A stretch of 64,000 nucleotides of DNA from Sepiola atlantica (GCA_963556195.1 OY744521.1:129223288-129287287); one strand, 5' to 3'; shown: positions 1 through 12,302, counted from the first letter of the stretch. The notes: generated by a model from the sequence alone, not told the origin. Numbers and translations are program-made.

Positions 1-2
1 TT

Positions 3-2165
3 TACATCACAGCGTCAGTTACTTATATTTCTTATACCGTTCCCCTTCGACCCAGGACTACTCTGCTAAACTCTGTCTCTGAAAGCATAGATAGAGCACT
101 TTCAATTGACTCGAATGCCCAGATACATGTATTTGAGGATTTTAATGCCCACCATCGTGACTGGTTGGGATTCTCCAGCCTTACTGACGCAGCCGGCAAC
201 TCTACATATAATTTCTCCTTAGCTCACCCCCTCTCTCAGACTGTCGATTTCCCGACCTGCATCCCCGATCGAGTAGACCAACAAGTCTCACTTCTAGACC
301 TTTTCTTGACCTCAATGCCCGAAGCTTGTGTGACGAAAGCTCATAGTCCATTCATTGTGCTAATGATTCATATCACCCTAAAAAGTCGTCCCAAAACTGA
401 TAAACCGTTGCTCAAAATAACGAGATACTACGAGCAGGCTGATTTTGAGTCAATCAGAGATCACATCAGCGACGCCCCATGAAGGGAAACCTTCTCACTC
501 CCTGCTGACCAGTGTGAAAATCAATTAACTGAATGGGTTAAAGTAGGCATTGAAGCCTATGTCCCCATGCGAAAATTATTTAGCAAGCCCCATTCTCCCC
601 AATGGTTCACCGAGGAATGTGCAGCTGCCATTTCTGAGAGGCAACAAGCATTCCGTAAATTGGGCCGCCATAAGTCAGCTACTAATAGGCATACATTTAT
701 AGAATCAAGAAATAATTGTAAGACCGTGATAGGCGAAGCAAAGAGAAGGTATAATGAGTTAACAAAAAAAACAAAACGCATTCAGTCACAGAAACTAGGT
801 ACTCGCGATTTCTGGAAAATATTACAATAGTGTAGTGAACAATGGTCAATCAACGATCCCCCCACTATCAAACCACAATGATGTCGTTTGCACGGCGACT
901 GATAAGGCTGAACTACTTGCCCAGCGTTTCGCTTCTAACTCCACTTTGGACTCAGATAACCACCCCCTCCCCAAATTCCCATTGCGGACCGAAGCCACAC
1001 TTGATAACCTGGTCATCACCCCATCCCAGGTCAGAGACATCATAAAAAACCTTGACACCTCCAAAGCTTGTGGGCCTGATCTTATACCTGTAATAGTAAT
1101 AAAGAAATGCTCTGCTGAAACTCTACAATAAATGCCTAGCTGAATCTTGCTTCCCGATAGCTGGAAAATTGCCTCTGTGGTACCAGTCTACAAGAGTTCT
1201 GGGAATAGAATCGATCCTCAGAACTACCGCCAAATCGGTCTACTGCCGATCTTTGCTAAAATCTTTGAATCCTTAATCAATCTAACGATAGTACGGCACT
1301 TAATTAATGCTAAACTTCTTTCTGACTGCCAGTATGGATTTAGACAAGCACGATCTACTGCAGACATCCTAATGGTCATCTCTGAACGCATGTATCATAC
1401 ACTCGAAAAGGAAGGAGAAGCTAAGGCAGCAGCGCTTGATATATCCAAGGCCTTTGACAAGGTATGGCATAAAGGGCTTCTCTTGAAAATATGCTCATAC
1501 GGTAATACTGGGCAATTACTTAATATAGATCCTTCCTAACCAAAAGAAAAATTCAGGTTGTCCTCGATGGCCGTTCATCTAAGCAACATGACATCAGAAA
1601 CAAGAAAGGTCCAAGGATAGATCCCTGGGGTACACCAGCATTTATGTCATGTTGCTTAGATGAACATTGGAACACATACTATGAAGACATTGCCAAGGCT
1701 GTTGCAAAGAAGGTGGGCTCCCTTTACCGTTCTAGTAAACTCCTCACACCTGACATTATCCTGTATCTCTACAAAGCCACCATCCGCCCATGCATGGTCC
1801 AAAAAAGAGTCGCCAATTTAATACGTCCCTCACTGTCAACCAAGCTCCAGTCCCTGTCCCATCGACGCAATGTAGCATCCTTGTGCTTGTTTTACAAATA
1901 CTTCAATGGATTGTGCTCCGATGAATTGGCTACTCTGGTGCCCACTCGGCGTAAATTCACTAGACCAACTCGACAATCAACTAAATCCCATTCATTCACT
2001 GTGGAGGTTCCCAGATGCTGGAGAGTTTTCTACTCAAATAGCTTCTTTCCTCGTGCTGCTGGCCTCTGGAACTCCCTCCTTGCCCCCTGTTTTCCCGACA
2101 GTACTGAGATGCAGAAATTTAAAACTAATGTAAACAGACAGCTCGTTGCGCAGATCACAATTTAG
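3..2165 (+). pseudogene. Broken endonuclease/reverse transcriptase of LINE copy 1
   Basis: The EN-RT polyprotein would nick target DNA and reverse-transcribe the element's RNA. Frame 3 runs from base 3 and crosses a TGA at 480-482. It reads on to 828-830, where homology jumps frame to the segment starting near 835. Another break lies near 1131-1147. The frame stops at 1537-1539. The RT palm segment that should contain the catalytic Y-A-D-D is missing: the sequence passes from the strand just after the first palm aspartate straight into the C-terminal domain. That domain has also lost the internal E-Y-C-C-H-I-W block that copies 2 and 5 keep. It ends with the family signature H-S-F-T-V-E-V-P-R-C-W, then W-N-S-L-L-A-P-C-F-P. 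Confidence 0.8.
1573..1665. repeat. Inverted duplication inside LINE copy 1
   Basis: Bases 1573-1594 and 1644-1665 are perfect 22-bp inverted copies of each other. Bases 1607-1665 read as the reverse complement of the LINE's own sequence around the 'PQGSI' block of the RT. This is clear on comparison with copy 5 near 47,780-47,835. The inverted block sits exactly where the Y-A-D-D-bearing segment is deleted. Confidence 0.8.
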
Positions 2166-2399
2166 GTTGACCCCCAACCTTCTCCCTTTTTTTTCTTCTC
2201 AGTAGCCCCTTACGTCTACAGTGGCGGCCTGCATTGTTTGGGTTGAACTATATATATATATATATTCCTTCCAAATATTATCTAAGGTTAAGATAGGATT
2301 TTAAGTCTGCCTGATGAGATCTCAGTTTATAATAGCTGTTGATTGATAACATCGACATGCCAGTGTCGCAGATTTTGTACATGTCTGTGTAAATAAAAA

Positions 2400-2403
<4 letters not shown>

Positions 2404-2456
<53 letters not shown>

Positions 2457-2752
2457 ATATAAAATTTCAAAAAATAAAATTAAAAATATATAATTAAAAA
2501 ATATATATAATTAAAAAATATATAATTAAAATATATATAATTTAAAAATATATGATTAAAATATATATAATTAAAATATATATAATTAATATATATATAA
2601 TTTAAAAATATATGATTAAAAAATATATATAATTAAAAATATATAGTTTAAATATATATAATTAATATATATATATATATATATAATTAATATATATATA
2701 TTATTTTAAAATATATAATTAAAAAAATATAATTTAAATATATATATATAAG
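2404..2752. repeat. (TA)n followed by AT-rich degenerate tandem array
   Basis: About 23 TA units (2404-2449) directly follow the 3' end of the LINE. Some 300 bases then follow of irregular units of the form AATTAAAATATATATAATT, with almost no G or C. It may have grown from the LINE tail. Confidence 0.85.
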
Positions 2753-2792
2753 TAATGAGAAAGGAAGGATGAAGGTAATCCGACGTAATGGG

Positions 2793-3106
2793 AAATGAAA
2801 AGGAAAAACCAAAAAGCATGTTTTTTTATATATTCATCAACGTTTCGTCTTTATTTGTAAGACTCCCTCAGGATGATAATTTAAAGAAAAATGTCATGCT
2901 ACTGACTTCAATAAGCCCGGACCTCGGTCCTGCGCACCCAGTAGTGGCTACTACTTTTTCTAATCAACCCATCATTTCAACCCAATATTTTCACGTACTT
3001 TCATGACATTTTTCTTAAAATTATCATCTGAGAAAGTCTTACAAATAAAGACGAAACGTTGATGAATATATAAAAAAACATCCTTTTTGGTTTTTCCTTT
3101 TCATTT
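2793..3106. repeat. Foldback (inverted-repeat) element with 105-bp arms
   Basis: Arms 2793-2898 and 3002-3106 are near-identical reverse complements around a loop of about 100 bases. Each arm carries a hammerhead-like string (C-T-G-A-G-G/A-G/A, a GTCTT...AAGAC stem, then GAAACGTTGATGAATATAT). There is no N-U-H cleavage triplet, so I do not call it a ribozyme. One more half-copy lies at 49,203-49,284. Confidence 0.8.
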
Positions 3107-3450
3107 TCTGAATTTACGTACGTTTCGAGATACAATTTATTAACTATTAAATCAAACAATCAATCAATTTTATTGACTCAAAATTGCAAACCTCGATTAA
3201 TTGTAGTCATAATAAGTTACTTAGTAATTTGCATACCTCCCTGCATCTGTAAAACTCTTAAACGAGACAAAATATTATTAATAACTATGAACTATTCATA
3301 ACAATTTTATTTATTTATAACACTAAACAAGGTTTTTTCTTACCTACTAGTATGGACGCTGTTTCTCTTCGTGTTACTTTCTTCTGCATGATACATATTC
3401 TGGTAACTTTTAGGATATGGCCATGTATGTGCATCTTTCTCTCTCTATAT

Positions 3451-4115
3451 ATATTTATTTTTTGGCACAGAAAAATTAGTATAAAATTCGTACCGTCGGT
3501 TTCAAGCTCAGAAGGGCTTAACCCTCCGGCTCTCTTCAGCTTATGTTGTCATCTGTTTTAGAAATGTGAACCCACGTATCACTTGCAGAGTTACTCCCCT
3601 TAGACCGATTAATCGCTACGAATACTTTTTGGATTGATTTAAAGTCTTTTAATCCAGGCCCTGATACTGAAATTGATGGGTTTTTAACCTTCTTTCCTTT
3701 TCTCTCTCGAAAGTTAAACCCTTAAACCCATATCCACTCCTTAGCATTTTCCAGACGACACCAAGTTAACGGCCTAGTATATGCTCCTAATAAATATTGA
3801 TTCACGGGACTCGTTTTGAGATTTAAAAAACATTTTTTTTCCTATTTTAAATCTTAACTGTTACCCCCCCACCCTTTTTTTCGAACTTTATTAAACTTTA
3901 TAGTTCCACTTCCCTCTCCTCCTAACACAAGTTCTAAACAAATATGCATGACACTCTAAAGCAAACAACGCATCCAAACGAGAGTGATACGTGGGTTCAC
4001 ATTTCTAAAACAGATGACAACATAAGCTGAAGAGAGCCAGAGGGTTAAGCCTTTCTGAACTTGAAACCGACGGTACTAATGTTGTACTTATTTTTCTGTA
4101 CCAAAAAATAAATAT
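3451..4115. repeat. Foldback element with 133-bp arms
   Basis: Left arm 3451-3583 and right arm 3983-4115 are reverse complements at roughly 90% identity, separated by about 400 bp of AT-rich, apparently non-coding DNA. The outer ends read ATATTTATTTTTT and the inner ends ACGTATCAC. No transposase is present, so this is a MITE-like or foldback element of unknown class. Confidence 0.8.
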
Positions 4116-5080
4116 TAAGCTCTTAATTTTGATTCTCTATTAATCAAGCACTCTGCTGGGATTTTTCCCACTATATTACTATTATAAAATAGATACTATT
4201 TTCATATATACATTACAGTGAACATAGTATGAAGGAGTAATTTCCCCTATACCTATACCTTTCCCCTATACTATCTGATACGAAATACAATAGTACTATA
4301 GTCTTCAATAGTATGGGTTCGGCTTCAGATAGAAAGATACTTAATCTCCAGTATTAATAGATATATTCGCAATTTTGTTTACAACCAATTATTTTTATAT
4401 TAACAAATTTTATTTCATGAAAGTCATTGGATTTTTCTTTTTGTTTCTTTTGTATTAGGAAATGTGTTGAAAACTTCCATCTTGATGACTATTTTCTCCG
4501 GACTCAGCACCACATTTTAAAGGATTCGACACGAAAATATATATCTTTCATGTTTCTAAAAGGACCTTTACTGCCATCACAACTTTTCTTATAAACTCAT
4601 CTTTTTAAAAAGATTAAAAACAAATCTTAAGACTTGAATATAGCCATACTTTGAACATTTCTGCAGGTCTATCAATTAAAGTTAAGTTTAAAATTTTTTT
4701 AATTCAAGTTAAAGATTTTTCAGTCGCAATAAACATTCAAGTTATTAAACGTTTACTCTCTTTGTCTATCCAATGATGTCATAATCTCCTGCTTTTTAAG
4801 TTATTTTTATTATTTTGGTATGTCTCCTACCAACCCAATTTCAGTCATTTAATGCCGAAATGCATTAGCGATTGTCAACGATTAATTGTATCCAATTAGT
4901 TGAAGACAAGTATTTTATCCACAACTTAGGATAACCTATTAGCAGTATTTGTAAGGCCAATCATGAACATCTGCTTCTCGTGCTACCAATGGCAACACGT
5001 CAATAAGTGGCAGAAATTTCCGTCAAAAATATTAGGTCCTCGGCATGACATAAAAATGCAGGCGGTGGTACAGCCGTAAT
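4116..5080. other. No recognisable feature
   Basis: AT-rich DNA without a coding signal or long repeat that I can recognise. A short duplication of a 'cccctatacctatac' type occurs near 4236-4270. Confidence 0.6.
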
Positions 5081-5242
5081 TTTGGGATCTTTATGAAAAT
5101 AAAACCTGGCCAGTGAGGGTTGAGGACATGCGTTGCATGGAGAGAAATGATATAAGAATGATACGATGGATGTGTAATGTGAGTCTTAAAGATATGCTTA
5201 GTTCTGATGACCTCAGAGGAAGACTAAATCTGGACAGTATAG

Positions 5243-5267
5243 GTGTGTGTGTGTGTGTGTGTGTGTG
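5243..5267. repeat. (GT)n microsatellite
   Basis: About 12 GT units inserted within the RTE-like reading frame. Confidence 0.95.
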
Positions 5268-5496
5268 CATAACATAAGACTTTGATGATATGGCCACGTT
5301 GAAAGAATGGATGAGAGTTCTTGGGTTATTAGATGTAGAACAGTTGAGATAGCAGGAAAGGCAACAGGAAAATATGAGAGGAAGTGATAAAGATAGACTT
5401 GAGAGAAAGATAGATAAATAAGATAGGTTAGTTTGGAAATCAATTTATTAAAGCCGTCCAACGCATGCCATCATAGAAAACACATGTTAAACCGAA

Positions 5497-5514
5497 GATG
5501 ATGATGATGATGAT

Positions 5515-5549
<35 letters not shown>

Positions 5550-5560
5550 TGATGATGATG
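5497..5560. repeat. (GAT)n/(GAC)n microsatellite
   Basis: Trinucleotide array at the 3' end of the RTE-like remnant. It is probably the element's own tail, grown by slippage. Confidence 0.9.
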
Positions 5561-5565
5561 GAGTA

Positions 5566-6835
5566 AGAAGTCACCCTTCATTTTCCATTACTCACAAGTC
5601 TACTCTAACTCGGAGGAGTGGTAGTACCTGTCAGGGTCCCGTCTATGGGTTCGATAGAATCTATCCTGGTTATGTAACTACAACCTGTAGTATAAACATA
5701 AGTTTTCATCATGGATAACTTTTCAAAGATATTAAGAACTTAGATAATCTTTCTACCAAAATGACTGAATTTGTCAAAGGGTTGATGTGCCGTAAAATAG
5801 CGAACCAACTGCGTAAGAAATATTAAAAATGTTTGAAAAAAAAACCCCAACAACAACTAAAGTATACGTCATACAATCATTTCTAAAAGCAATGGGTCTG
5901 TGGGAAAATAAAAAAAGCTGACAAATGAAAAAGATACAAAGATCAAAGTAAATAAATCCAAGTAAACATTACAAATCATTGCCTGTGACGAATTGCACAG
6001 ACATTTACACCATGGAAAATATTTTTAAGAAGTTGTAACTAAAATGACGATTCGGTGATAAATAAACCGAAAAGGGTTGATATGTCGTAAAACCAACTAA
6101 ATAAAGGATACAACAAATACAACTTTAGATAGATGATTTATAGGAGGCGATTCTAATGCCGGGGTGTAACGGATATAAGCAGATTGAAAGCAACAAAAAA
6201 AAAACGGACATACAAAAGTGAAAGTTAAATGAGCTTTTCGGTTTCTTTTATTATTATTTCTTTTATTTTATTTATAATTTTTTTTATAATTACACATCTT
6301 ACTTGCTCTCAATGCGGCTTGATGTAATGTCTGTATGACATAATATTTCGGGAAAAATTCCCCTCTAGATGTGGGTTTCAACTTAATTTATAAAATGTGC
6401 CAAATATATCCAATAAGATTAATACAGCAGTGAAATACAACTTTCTTTTAAAATGAATACGCCTTGTCACGGCCAAAAATTTGGATATGTGATTTTTCAC
6501 ATAAGCATTAGTATAAAATAAGCATTTAAACATAAAGAAATAAATAATTTTATTAATAGACAAAAAATTCGGGCGTTTCATTTTTAGTAAATCGTTTTCT
6601 AAGAAAATCTTCATTCAACTAATATTCATAGGAAAAGTGTCGTTAGGTTTGATTTAGAATTATACATGATATCAAATCTTTATAATTTCCGTAAAAGGAA
6701 TTAGGGGAAACAAATTCCTCTTGTTAACATAACGAACGTTGTCAAAAGGAATTGTAAACCGCCTCCCAAACTTTTAAAAATAATAATGGATCGATAAAAA
6801 CTGAACATTTTAAGGGGCCATCTATGTAAAGGACA
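5566..6835. other. No recognisable feature
   Basis: AT-rich DNA. The open frame on the minus strand at 6378-6614 has no family resemblance and the composition of its surroundings. I do not call it a gene. Confidence 0.6.
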
Positions 6836-6915
6836 TCGGTGTAAGGACATCAGTTTAAGGGTATCAGTGTAGGGACATCAGTTTAAGGGTATCAATGTAG
6901 GGACATCAGTGTAAG
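6836..6915. repeat. Short minisatellite
   Basis: About five to six degenerate units of 'gacatcagtgtaaggg' / 'tatcagtgtaggg' type, in a 28-31 bp higher-order period. Confidence 0.75.
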
Positions 6916-7434
6916 GGTCTGAAATAGTTTCTATTTGATCATATTGGTAATGACACAGATACACAATAAGTTATAGAAATCGATATGTTAACAGTTATAA
7001 GATTCAAATAAGTTTCAATAAGGGTTAGATTTTAGTAGAAATGTTCATCGGTTCAATCTGGGGTCACTAGGGGCAATTATCTATTAGGTCCATGAAAAAA
7101 CAAAAACCTATTAGAACGTAAAGAAACGAAATACATTTCTGAAATAGATTTTCTTCGTTTCATAAAACAAAAATAAAAGTAAGCAAAAAATATTTCAGTG
7201 AAGGGTTTAAGCATTTAAATAATTATTTTTATTTGTATTTTTAAGATTTCAGATAATTTAAAAAAACAACAACACCACCGCGTTAACAGTTTTTTTATTA
7301 CTTGATATTATATTACAAATGTTATTTTTAACTTTTCTTTCAAAGCAAAAATTGTAAACATGACTATATTTGAAATTATATTTTCCTAAAACACCTTCCG
7401 ACCAGGAAAATATCTCCACACGGGCAATGCCGAG

Positions 7435-7437
<3 letters not shown>
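6916..7437. other. No recognisable feature
   Basis: AT-rich DNA with no supported gene. Confidence 0.5.

Positions 7438-7496
<59 letters not shown>
7438..7496. repeat. (ATA)n microsatellite
   Basis: About 20 perfect AAT/ATA units. Confidence 0.95.
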
Positions 7497-7498
<2 letters not shown>

Positions 7499-8043
7499 GT
7501 ATGCAAGACTGCATTTTAAGTTTCTCTACAATCACATTCAAAAATAAATGTCAGTAAAGAATATCCTAGAAGAAACTGATGATATCAACAGTTCATTGTT
7601 TGAAATTATACATGTTTTTTTTGTTTTTTTATTGTTGTGAGATCAATTTTTTAATTCTTGATTTCTTCGAAAAATGTAACATTTTGCAGCGTCATCTTCG
7701 ACGGAATGGCAACTCTTATAACTAATAATAATCTTTCAATCAGAATTTTCTTCTGCTAAATCTTAAAAATGTTTGTATCGTGTGTTACAAGAATTCTTTT
7801 ACAATAAACACAAATAGTAAATACAGCGATATGCCAAATCCTCCTGAAATGATGTTCAAGCTTAAACCGAAAATAACGACTCTGTGAAATAGATACCCCA
7901 GGACGTTTTATTTTATACACTGGGAGTAGGGGTGGAGGAACATGTAACTATGCCGCCCTCCCCGAAAGTTCCAGTTTTATCTTGAAGACTTTTGATCCTG
8001 ATAAATGATATTATCACAATGTTAATTTTTGGTGGCTGAAGCC

Positions 8044-8105
<62 letters not shown>

Positions 8106-8768
8106 CTTTTATTCCTGAAAATGGCGGCTTGAAATGAATCGTAATATATTATTTGCTGATTATGCAATGTTTTAAAAATATGTTTGTGAATAAAAATTAT
8201 TAAGACATTTGAAATTCTTTTTTTGTTTTTATCATTTGAAGACTTTTGAAATTATTTTGCCAATATGAATCCGGGAATAATATCATGATGGTGAGTATGA
8301 TGATGATGATGATGATGATGATGATACATGTAACATATCCGTCACTTTCCTTAATGCTAAGTCGAAAGTATGTGTACATGTGTATAAACCATTATACACC
8401 CGTTGTCGTCGTCAGAAACCCAGGTATTAGCTTGTCTGTGGATATACAATCGCTCGGACGCTGATGTTTAGTTTTTAACCATTAAATGCCTTATTTTTTT
8501 ATATAGTTTTATCATCGAAGATACTGATTACATGTTTAGAGGGCGTGCTGATGCAACATCCTACTAATACCTACTCACACTTGCCAACAGGCTCGTTGCA
8601 GATGTGAAACAAGTTGCAATTCGACACATTTTCGTTGAATGTTATATTGAATAGGCATTTTGTTTGAATTTGAAACAAAAAACATTTAAGGGTTAATAAA
8701 GGTTTATTACAAAGAGAAGAAACGGTCACTGAAAACATCAGAGAGACAGGTTACTTTCATACGCGTGG

Positions 8769-8802
<34 letters not shown>

Positions 8803-9180
8803 TACAGACAGACAGCCGGATAGCTCGTCCCGCTACACCTAATAACATTGTATGCGCCCGCTCCCTTCGATTGGGAAGACACCCCGACATGTTTTTCCTG
8901 CTTGAAGTCTCGCCAGCCAAGAGACAGAAAATCTCTGCCAAGAAGTCACATGGTTTCGTCGGATTCTGTTCTGGGGTCACCTCTGACCTTTAAAAGCGTC
9001 ACTCAAAAATTTCCATTCAAACAACGGCCCTCATTATGTAACAGTGTTGGAGTGACGTTAAATACAATGGCATACTAAACCCGTTCATTTCAGTTGCTGT
9101 AGCGATTTTATGCGTTAATTGTTATCCTGTTTTGACCCGAATCTGACTTTTTCTAAGATTACGTAATTTCCAAATCCTGC
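7497..9180. other. Gene-free stretch with microsatellites
   Basis: Contains (TA)28 at 8048-8103, (ATG)n at 8297-8325 and a compound (GA)n(CAGA)n at 8768-8815. A slightly more GC-rich block at 8816-9000 is open on both strands but matches nothing I know. Confidence 0.6.
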
Positions 9181-9183
9181 ATC

Positions 9184-9985
9184 TTAAGAACTGTACTTTT
9201 TACGCTTTGATTTATTCATTTGTTTTTCATAAGCGGCTATTGTAATAGGGGCCAGATTTATAGGTGGGGAGACAACGTAAGTGGGGAGTTGAGCAGTAAG
9301 ATTTTTGTTCACATTTCTGCATGTTGTACGGTCAGAAAAAGCTGGTAACATGAAGGGAATTCCAGAAGCAAGCGGTCTGAGGTAAGAAGCTATTGGAGTA
9401 GAAAATCCTCCGGCATCTGGGGACATCAACAGTGAAGGGGTGTGATTTTACTGCTAGTCATGTGGGTCCGAGGTATTTTCGTTGAGGAGTTACAAGTGCA
9501 GTAAGTTCATCGAGGCACATTCTGTGGAACTACTTGTAAAACAAGCACAGGGATCCAACTCTGCGGCGATGCGACAGGGGTTGGAGCTTGGCAGACAGTA
9601 TGGGACCTATTAGGTTATAATTTTTTTTGCACCTTGTCCAAGAGGAAGATGCTAGTGATTGGTGAACCAGTCCAGATGTGGCAACAATACTCTATGCATG
9701 GGCGAATGGTGGTTTTATAGAGATATTGGATACTGGCACATATGAGAGGTTTTCTAGCCCAGTAAAGAGAACCTACTTTATTGGCAGCAGACTTGGCAAA
9801 ATCTTCCATGTAGTTATTTCAACTCATGTTTCATGAAAATGTCAAGCCCAGGAGTTTGAACGTTGGTCTCTTGAGAAGAATTCTATCGGTTATGACGATC
9901 GATGGTTTGAAAGAGTTCCTATGTTAAAGGAAAGAAGCTTTGTCTTAGTAGCATTAAATGCTACATTACATAGGACAACAGTTTA
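9184..9985 (-). mobile_element. Jockey/CR1-like LINE, copy 2 (3' part)
   Basis: Same family as copy 1, in reverse orientation. From 9985 downward it encodes the end of the RT (F-N-A-T-K-T-K-L-L-S-F-N), then K-S-A-A-N-K-V-G-S-L-Y, then T-T-I-R-P-C-I-E-Y-C-C-H-I-W and the C-terminal F-T-V-D-V-P-R-C-like block. It is disrupted by several frameshifts and stops. The 5' two thirds, including the endonuclease, are missing, as expected for 5' truncation. It retains the E-Y-C-C-H-I-W block absent from copy 1. Confidence 0.85.
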
Positions 9986-11368
9986 AATTGAAAATATTTT
10001 GATAAATGTGTCCCATTTCTACATTAAGAGAACACTCAAATAATAAGGATTGAGGAGAAAATTGAAATACTTCTTTACAGTTAAAATAATTTTAATAAGA
10101 ACATTTATCATTGTTGATTGTTTTGCTAACCTCTTTCGATAGTAAACATGATTCATTTTTCATGTTATTAATTTAAATTTAACTTAATGAATTTTTATGG
10201 TTTACTTCGAATAAACTGCTAAAAAATATTGAAACGTTCATTTTTAATTTCATTAAAAAAATAAGTAAGGTGGAAACGGAAATAGAGATACAAAAGAAAG
10301 CAGACAAGCCCGGTGAGAAGCAGATTGCAAGTCAGATTGACATTTAAATAACTTCAGCATTCTTGAGTAAAACAGACTTAATTTTATGATAATTGTTGCA
10401 ATCAAAATAGCAATAATCAGAAAGCATGAAATTAGACACAAGGTCAAGAAAAGGGCACTGCCCTACGAAATATGCCCGAGCAGCCCCATCGGTATTACCC
10501 GGTAGGAGCGGCTCAGGCGATTAGCAATAAACTAATCCCTTCTCGAAGAGAGAAGGTTAAACCTGGGTGGATGGATCTCTTAAGACTGAACACGACCATG
10601 CCTCGGCTAGAAAGAAGCAAGGCAAGTGTCAGACTGATTGTCGAGGACGTATCCTTGACTGGTATGAACAGCACCTACTCAGTCTGTGCCACCAGAAAGC
10701 ATGAGCGTGTAGTCTTTAAATATAAAGATGTATTGAAAGAAAACGAACAGACTAAACTCTGCCATCCAACAAAAAGACCGACACATCCATCAACAGAAAA
10801 ATGTGTAGCGACCATTAAATTGGTGGTGAATGTTTAAAAAAAACCCAGAAACAAAACATGTTTGAATAAAAGATAGATTGAAGGAAGGAATGGAAAAAGG
10901 AAACTTTATTTAAAGAACAATATTTATATATACATTTATACAAAATACAAGACATTTATTGTTCATAAGAAATGTTCAGTTAGAAGTTTATAAGTGTGTA
11001 TATGCGTGTGACGGTGTAGACATTTGCGCGATGCTTTGCGTTAGAAAACCTAAGTGTATGACTGGGTGTGTCGCCTTTTGCCAGGGTGCTTAGTTGTACG
11101 AATGTGTGTGCATGTTTGTGCGTTCGTGCGTGAGTTAAGATTTTATCAGGGTGCATAGGTGTACGTATGTGTGAGAAGAGTTGAGAACTTGTGTGTGTGC
11201 TGCTGTTTGTTAGCAGGGTGTGTTGCATGTGTGGATGAATTGAATAGTGGCAGCGTCTCCAAAACCAAAGAGGGCGATGGAGGTGGTAACGTTGTCCTCT
11301 TGTTGACCGTGTGGTGATTTTTTTCAACTCCTTGTTCTCTACGAAAACCTCAACTTAAATGACATTTT
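9986..11368. other. No recognised gene
   Basis: AT-rich to 10,450. A plus-strand frame at 10,472-10,837 (121 codons) and a minus-strand frame at 10,980-11,327 have no motif I recognise. The latter overlaps a GT-rich stretch and is probably chance. Confidence 0.5.
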
Positions 11369-11493
11369 ATCGGCTCCCAGCGCATGGTGTTATTTTACCG
11401 CGAAAACGGGATTTTAATCACATCATGTGGCGGACGTAGGTGGAAACACATAACATTTTTGCTTTTTCGCAGAATATGCCTGTGGGAGCCGAT
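11369..11493. repeat. Small MITE-like element with 11-bp terminal inverted repeats
   Basis: ATCGGCTCCCA at 11,369-11,379 and its exact reverse complement at 11,483-11,493 bound a 125-bp non-coding unit. I saw no clear target-site duplication. Confidence 0.5.
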
Positions 11494-12219
11494 TTTTTTT
11501 TAACCCAAACTCTCATTTCGTTTTAGATGGAATTTTTTTGGGGGGGTTGCTTCTGTGTTGTCGTATGGCCGAGGGTGGAAGTGTGTTTATGGCGGGAGAT
11601 TAAAAAGAGAACAATGGATTTTGGATTTTAACCACAGTCGCGAAGGAGGCCAGACAAATGGTTTTGCGATAATGAATCCCCCAACCATAGGTAGTGTGAT
11701 AGATGCCTTTATAACGGCACGTCATCTCACTGTTAGATTCCACCATCTGACCACGTGGAGATTAAATAAAACAGTTTAAGACAACAAAGAGAAAGGAAGA
11801 AAATATTATTTAAACTTACCTTAAAGAAAGCGAAGGAATTATGAAGCTATACACATATACGAATAGGCCTTTTATAATGGTTAATAAAAAAGGAAAGGAA
11901 TAACATTTTTTTTAACAAAACAATTTATTTAATATTTAAAAGAGAGTGTAAGTTCACAATTGGGGCGTATAATGCGATGCGTGTTGAAATGTCTTTTTGT
12001 GTGTAGAATGCAATGTGTTGAAGAAATAAGAGTTCGTTTGGATTGAAAGATTACCAGATTGTAGAATGTTCATCAAATTGAAAGATAGATAGATTTCTTG
12101 AATCGAAAAGGGTTACCTTTCTCTTCCTCCCCCACACAGCTCGTTCGAGCTGGTGGGGTGGGGGGGGGATGTCGCCGAGAGTTCTTTGTGCGTTCTTCTC
12201 AGAACGCTGAGGGAAAAAG
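11494..12219. other. No recognised gene
   Basis: Includes poly-T and poly-G runs near 11,500-11,550. The short frame at 11,555-11,779 is unsupported. Confidence 0.45.
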
Positions 12220-12224
12220 AGAAT

Positions 12225-12302
12225 GAAGAAAGGGACGCGTCCCCTTCTTTATAAATTTAAGATCACGTGCGGCCGAGCTGACCTGTCGGCCGCCCATTGG
12301 TC
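12225..12302 (-). promoter_or_regulatory. Candidate TATA/CCAAT promoter, minus strand
   Basis: Read on the minus strand, a CCAAT box (CCATTGG at about 12,292-12,298) is followed by GC-rich DNA, an E-box CACGTG (about 12,264-12,269) and a TATA-like ATTTATAAAG (about 12,248-12,257). The spacing of about 40 bp suits a Pol II promoter firing leftward. A perfect palindrome GGGACGCGTCCC lies at 12,232-12,243. The CpG-rich character is unlike the surroundings. It could be an orphan LTR promoter or a host promoter. No convincing downstream exon was found. Confidence 0.35.

Larger units (their letters stand above)
1..2403 (+). mobile_element. Jockey/CR1-like LINE, copy 1 (enters from left edge)
   Basis: A non-LTR retrotransposon copy. 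The reading frame is open from base 3, so the 5' end lies outside the window. Visible parts in order are an endonuclease segment with F-E-D-F-N-A-H-H near bases 129-152, a linker (490-830), the RT fingers (1147-1300, including Q-N-Y-R-Q-I-G-L) and the RT palm start (L-D-I-S-K-A-F-D-K-V-W-H near 1436-1470). A C-terminal domain follows (1644-2165), then a 3' UTR ending in TAAATAAAAATAA at about 2403. The clade call rests on remembered family motifs and could be another CR1/Jockey-group lineage. The copy is dead: see the ORF entry. Confidence 0.85.
5086..5565 (+). mobile_element. RTE-like LINE 3' end with (GAT)n tail
   Basis: Translation from about 5088 gives K-T-W-P-V-R-V-E-D-M, then N-D-I-R-M-I-R-W-M-C-N-V-S-L-K-D, then L-R-G-R-L. 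This is the C-terminal region of invertebrate EN-RT LINEs, usually 'ETWP(V/L)...RMIRWM'. A (GT)13 array (5243-5267) interrupts it, after which W-Y-G-H-V-E-R-like and K-P-S-N-A-C-H-like remnants occur in shifted frames. It ends in a (GAT/GAC)n array (5497-5560), as expected for RTE-type elements whose 3' ends are short microsatellites. Only the 3' 0.5 kb remains. Family assignment is from memory of such proteins. Confidence 0.65.

Noticed and set aside
2307..2340. CTGATGAG near the end of LINE copy 1
   Set aside because: No GAAA box follows at a usable distance.
2840..2898. Hammerhead candidate in the 2.8-kb foldback arms
   Set aside because: Core box altered (CTGAGGG or CTGAGAA), one extra base before stem II, and no N-U-H triplet after stem III in any of the three arm copies.
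10472..10837. 121-codon plus-strand frame of mixed composition
   Set aside because: Not simple sequence, but no recognisable motif, no splice context I could support and no second copy in the window. Too weak to call a gene.
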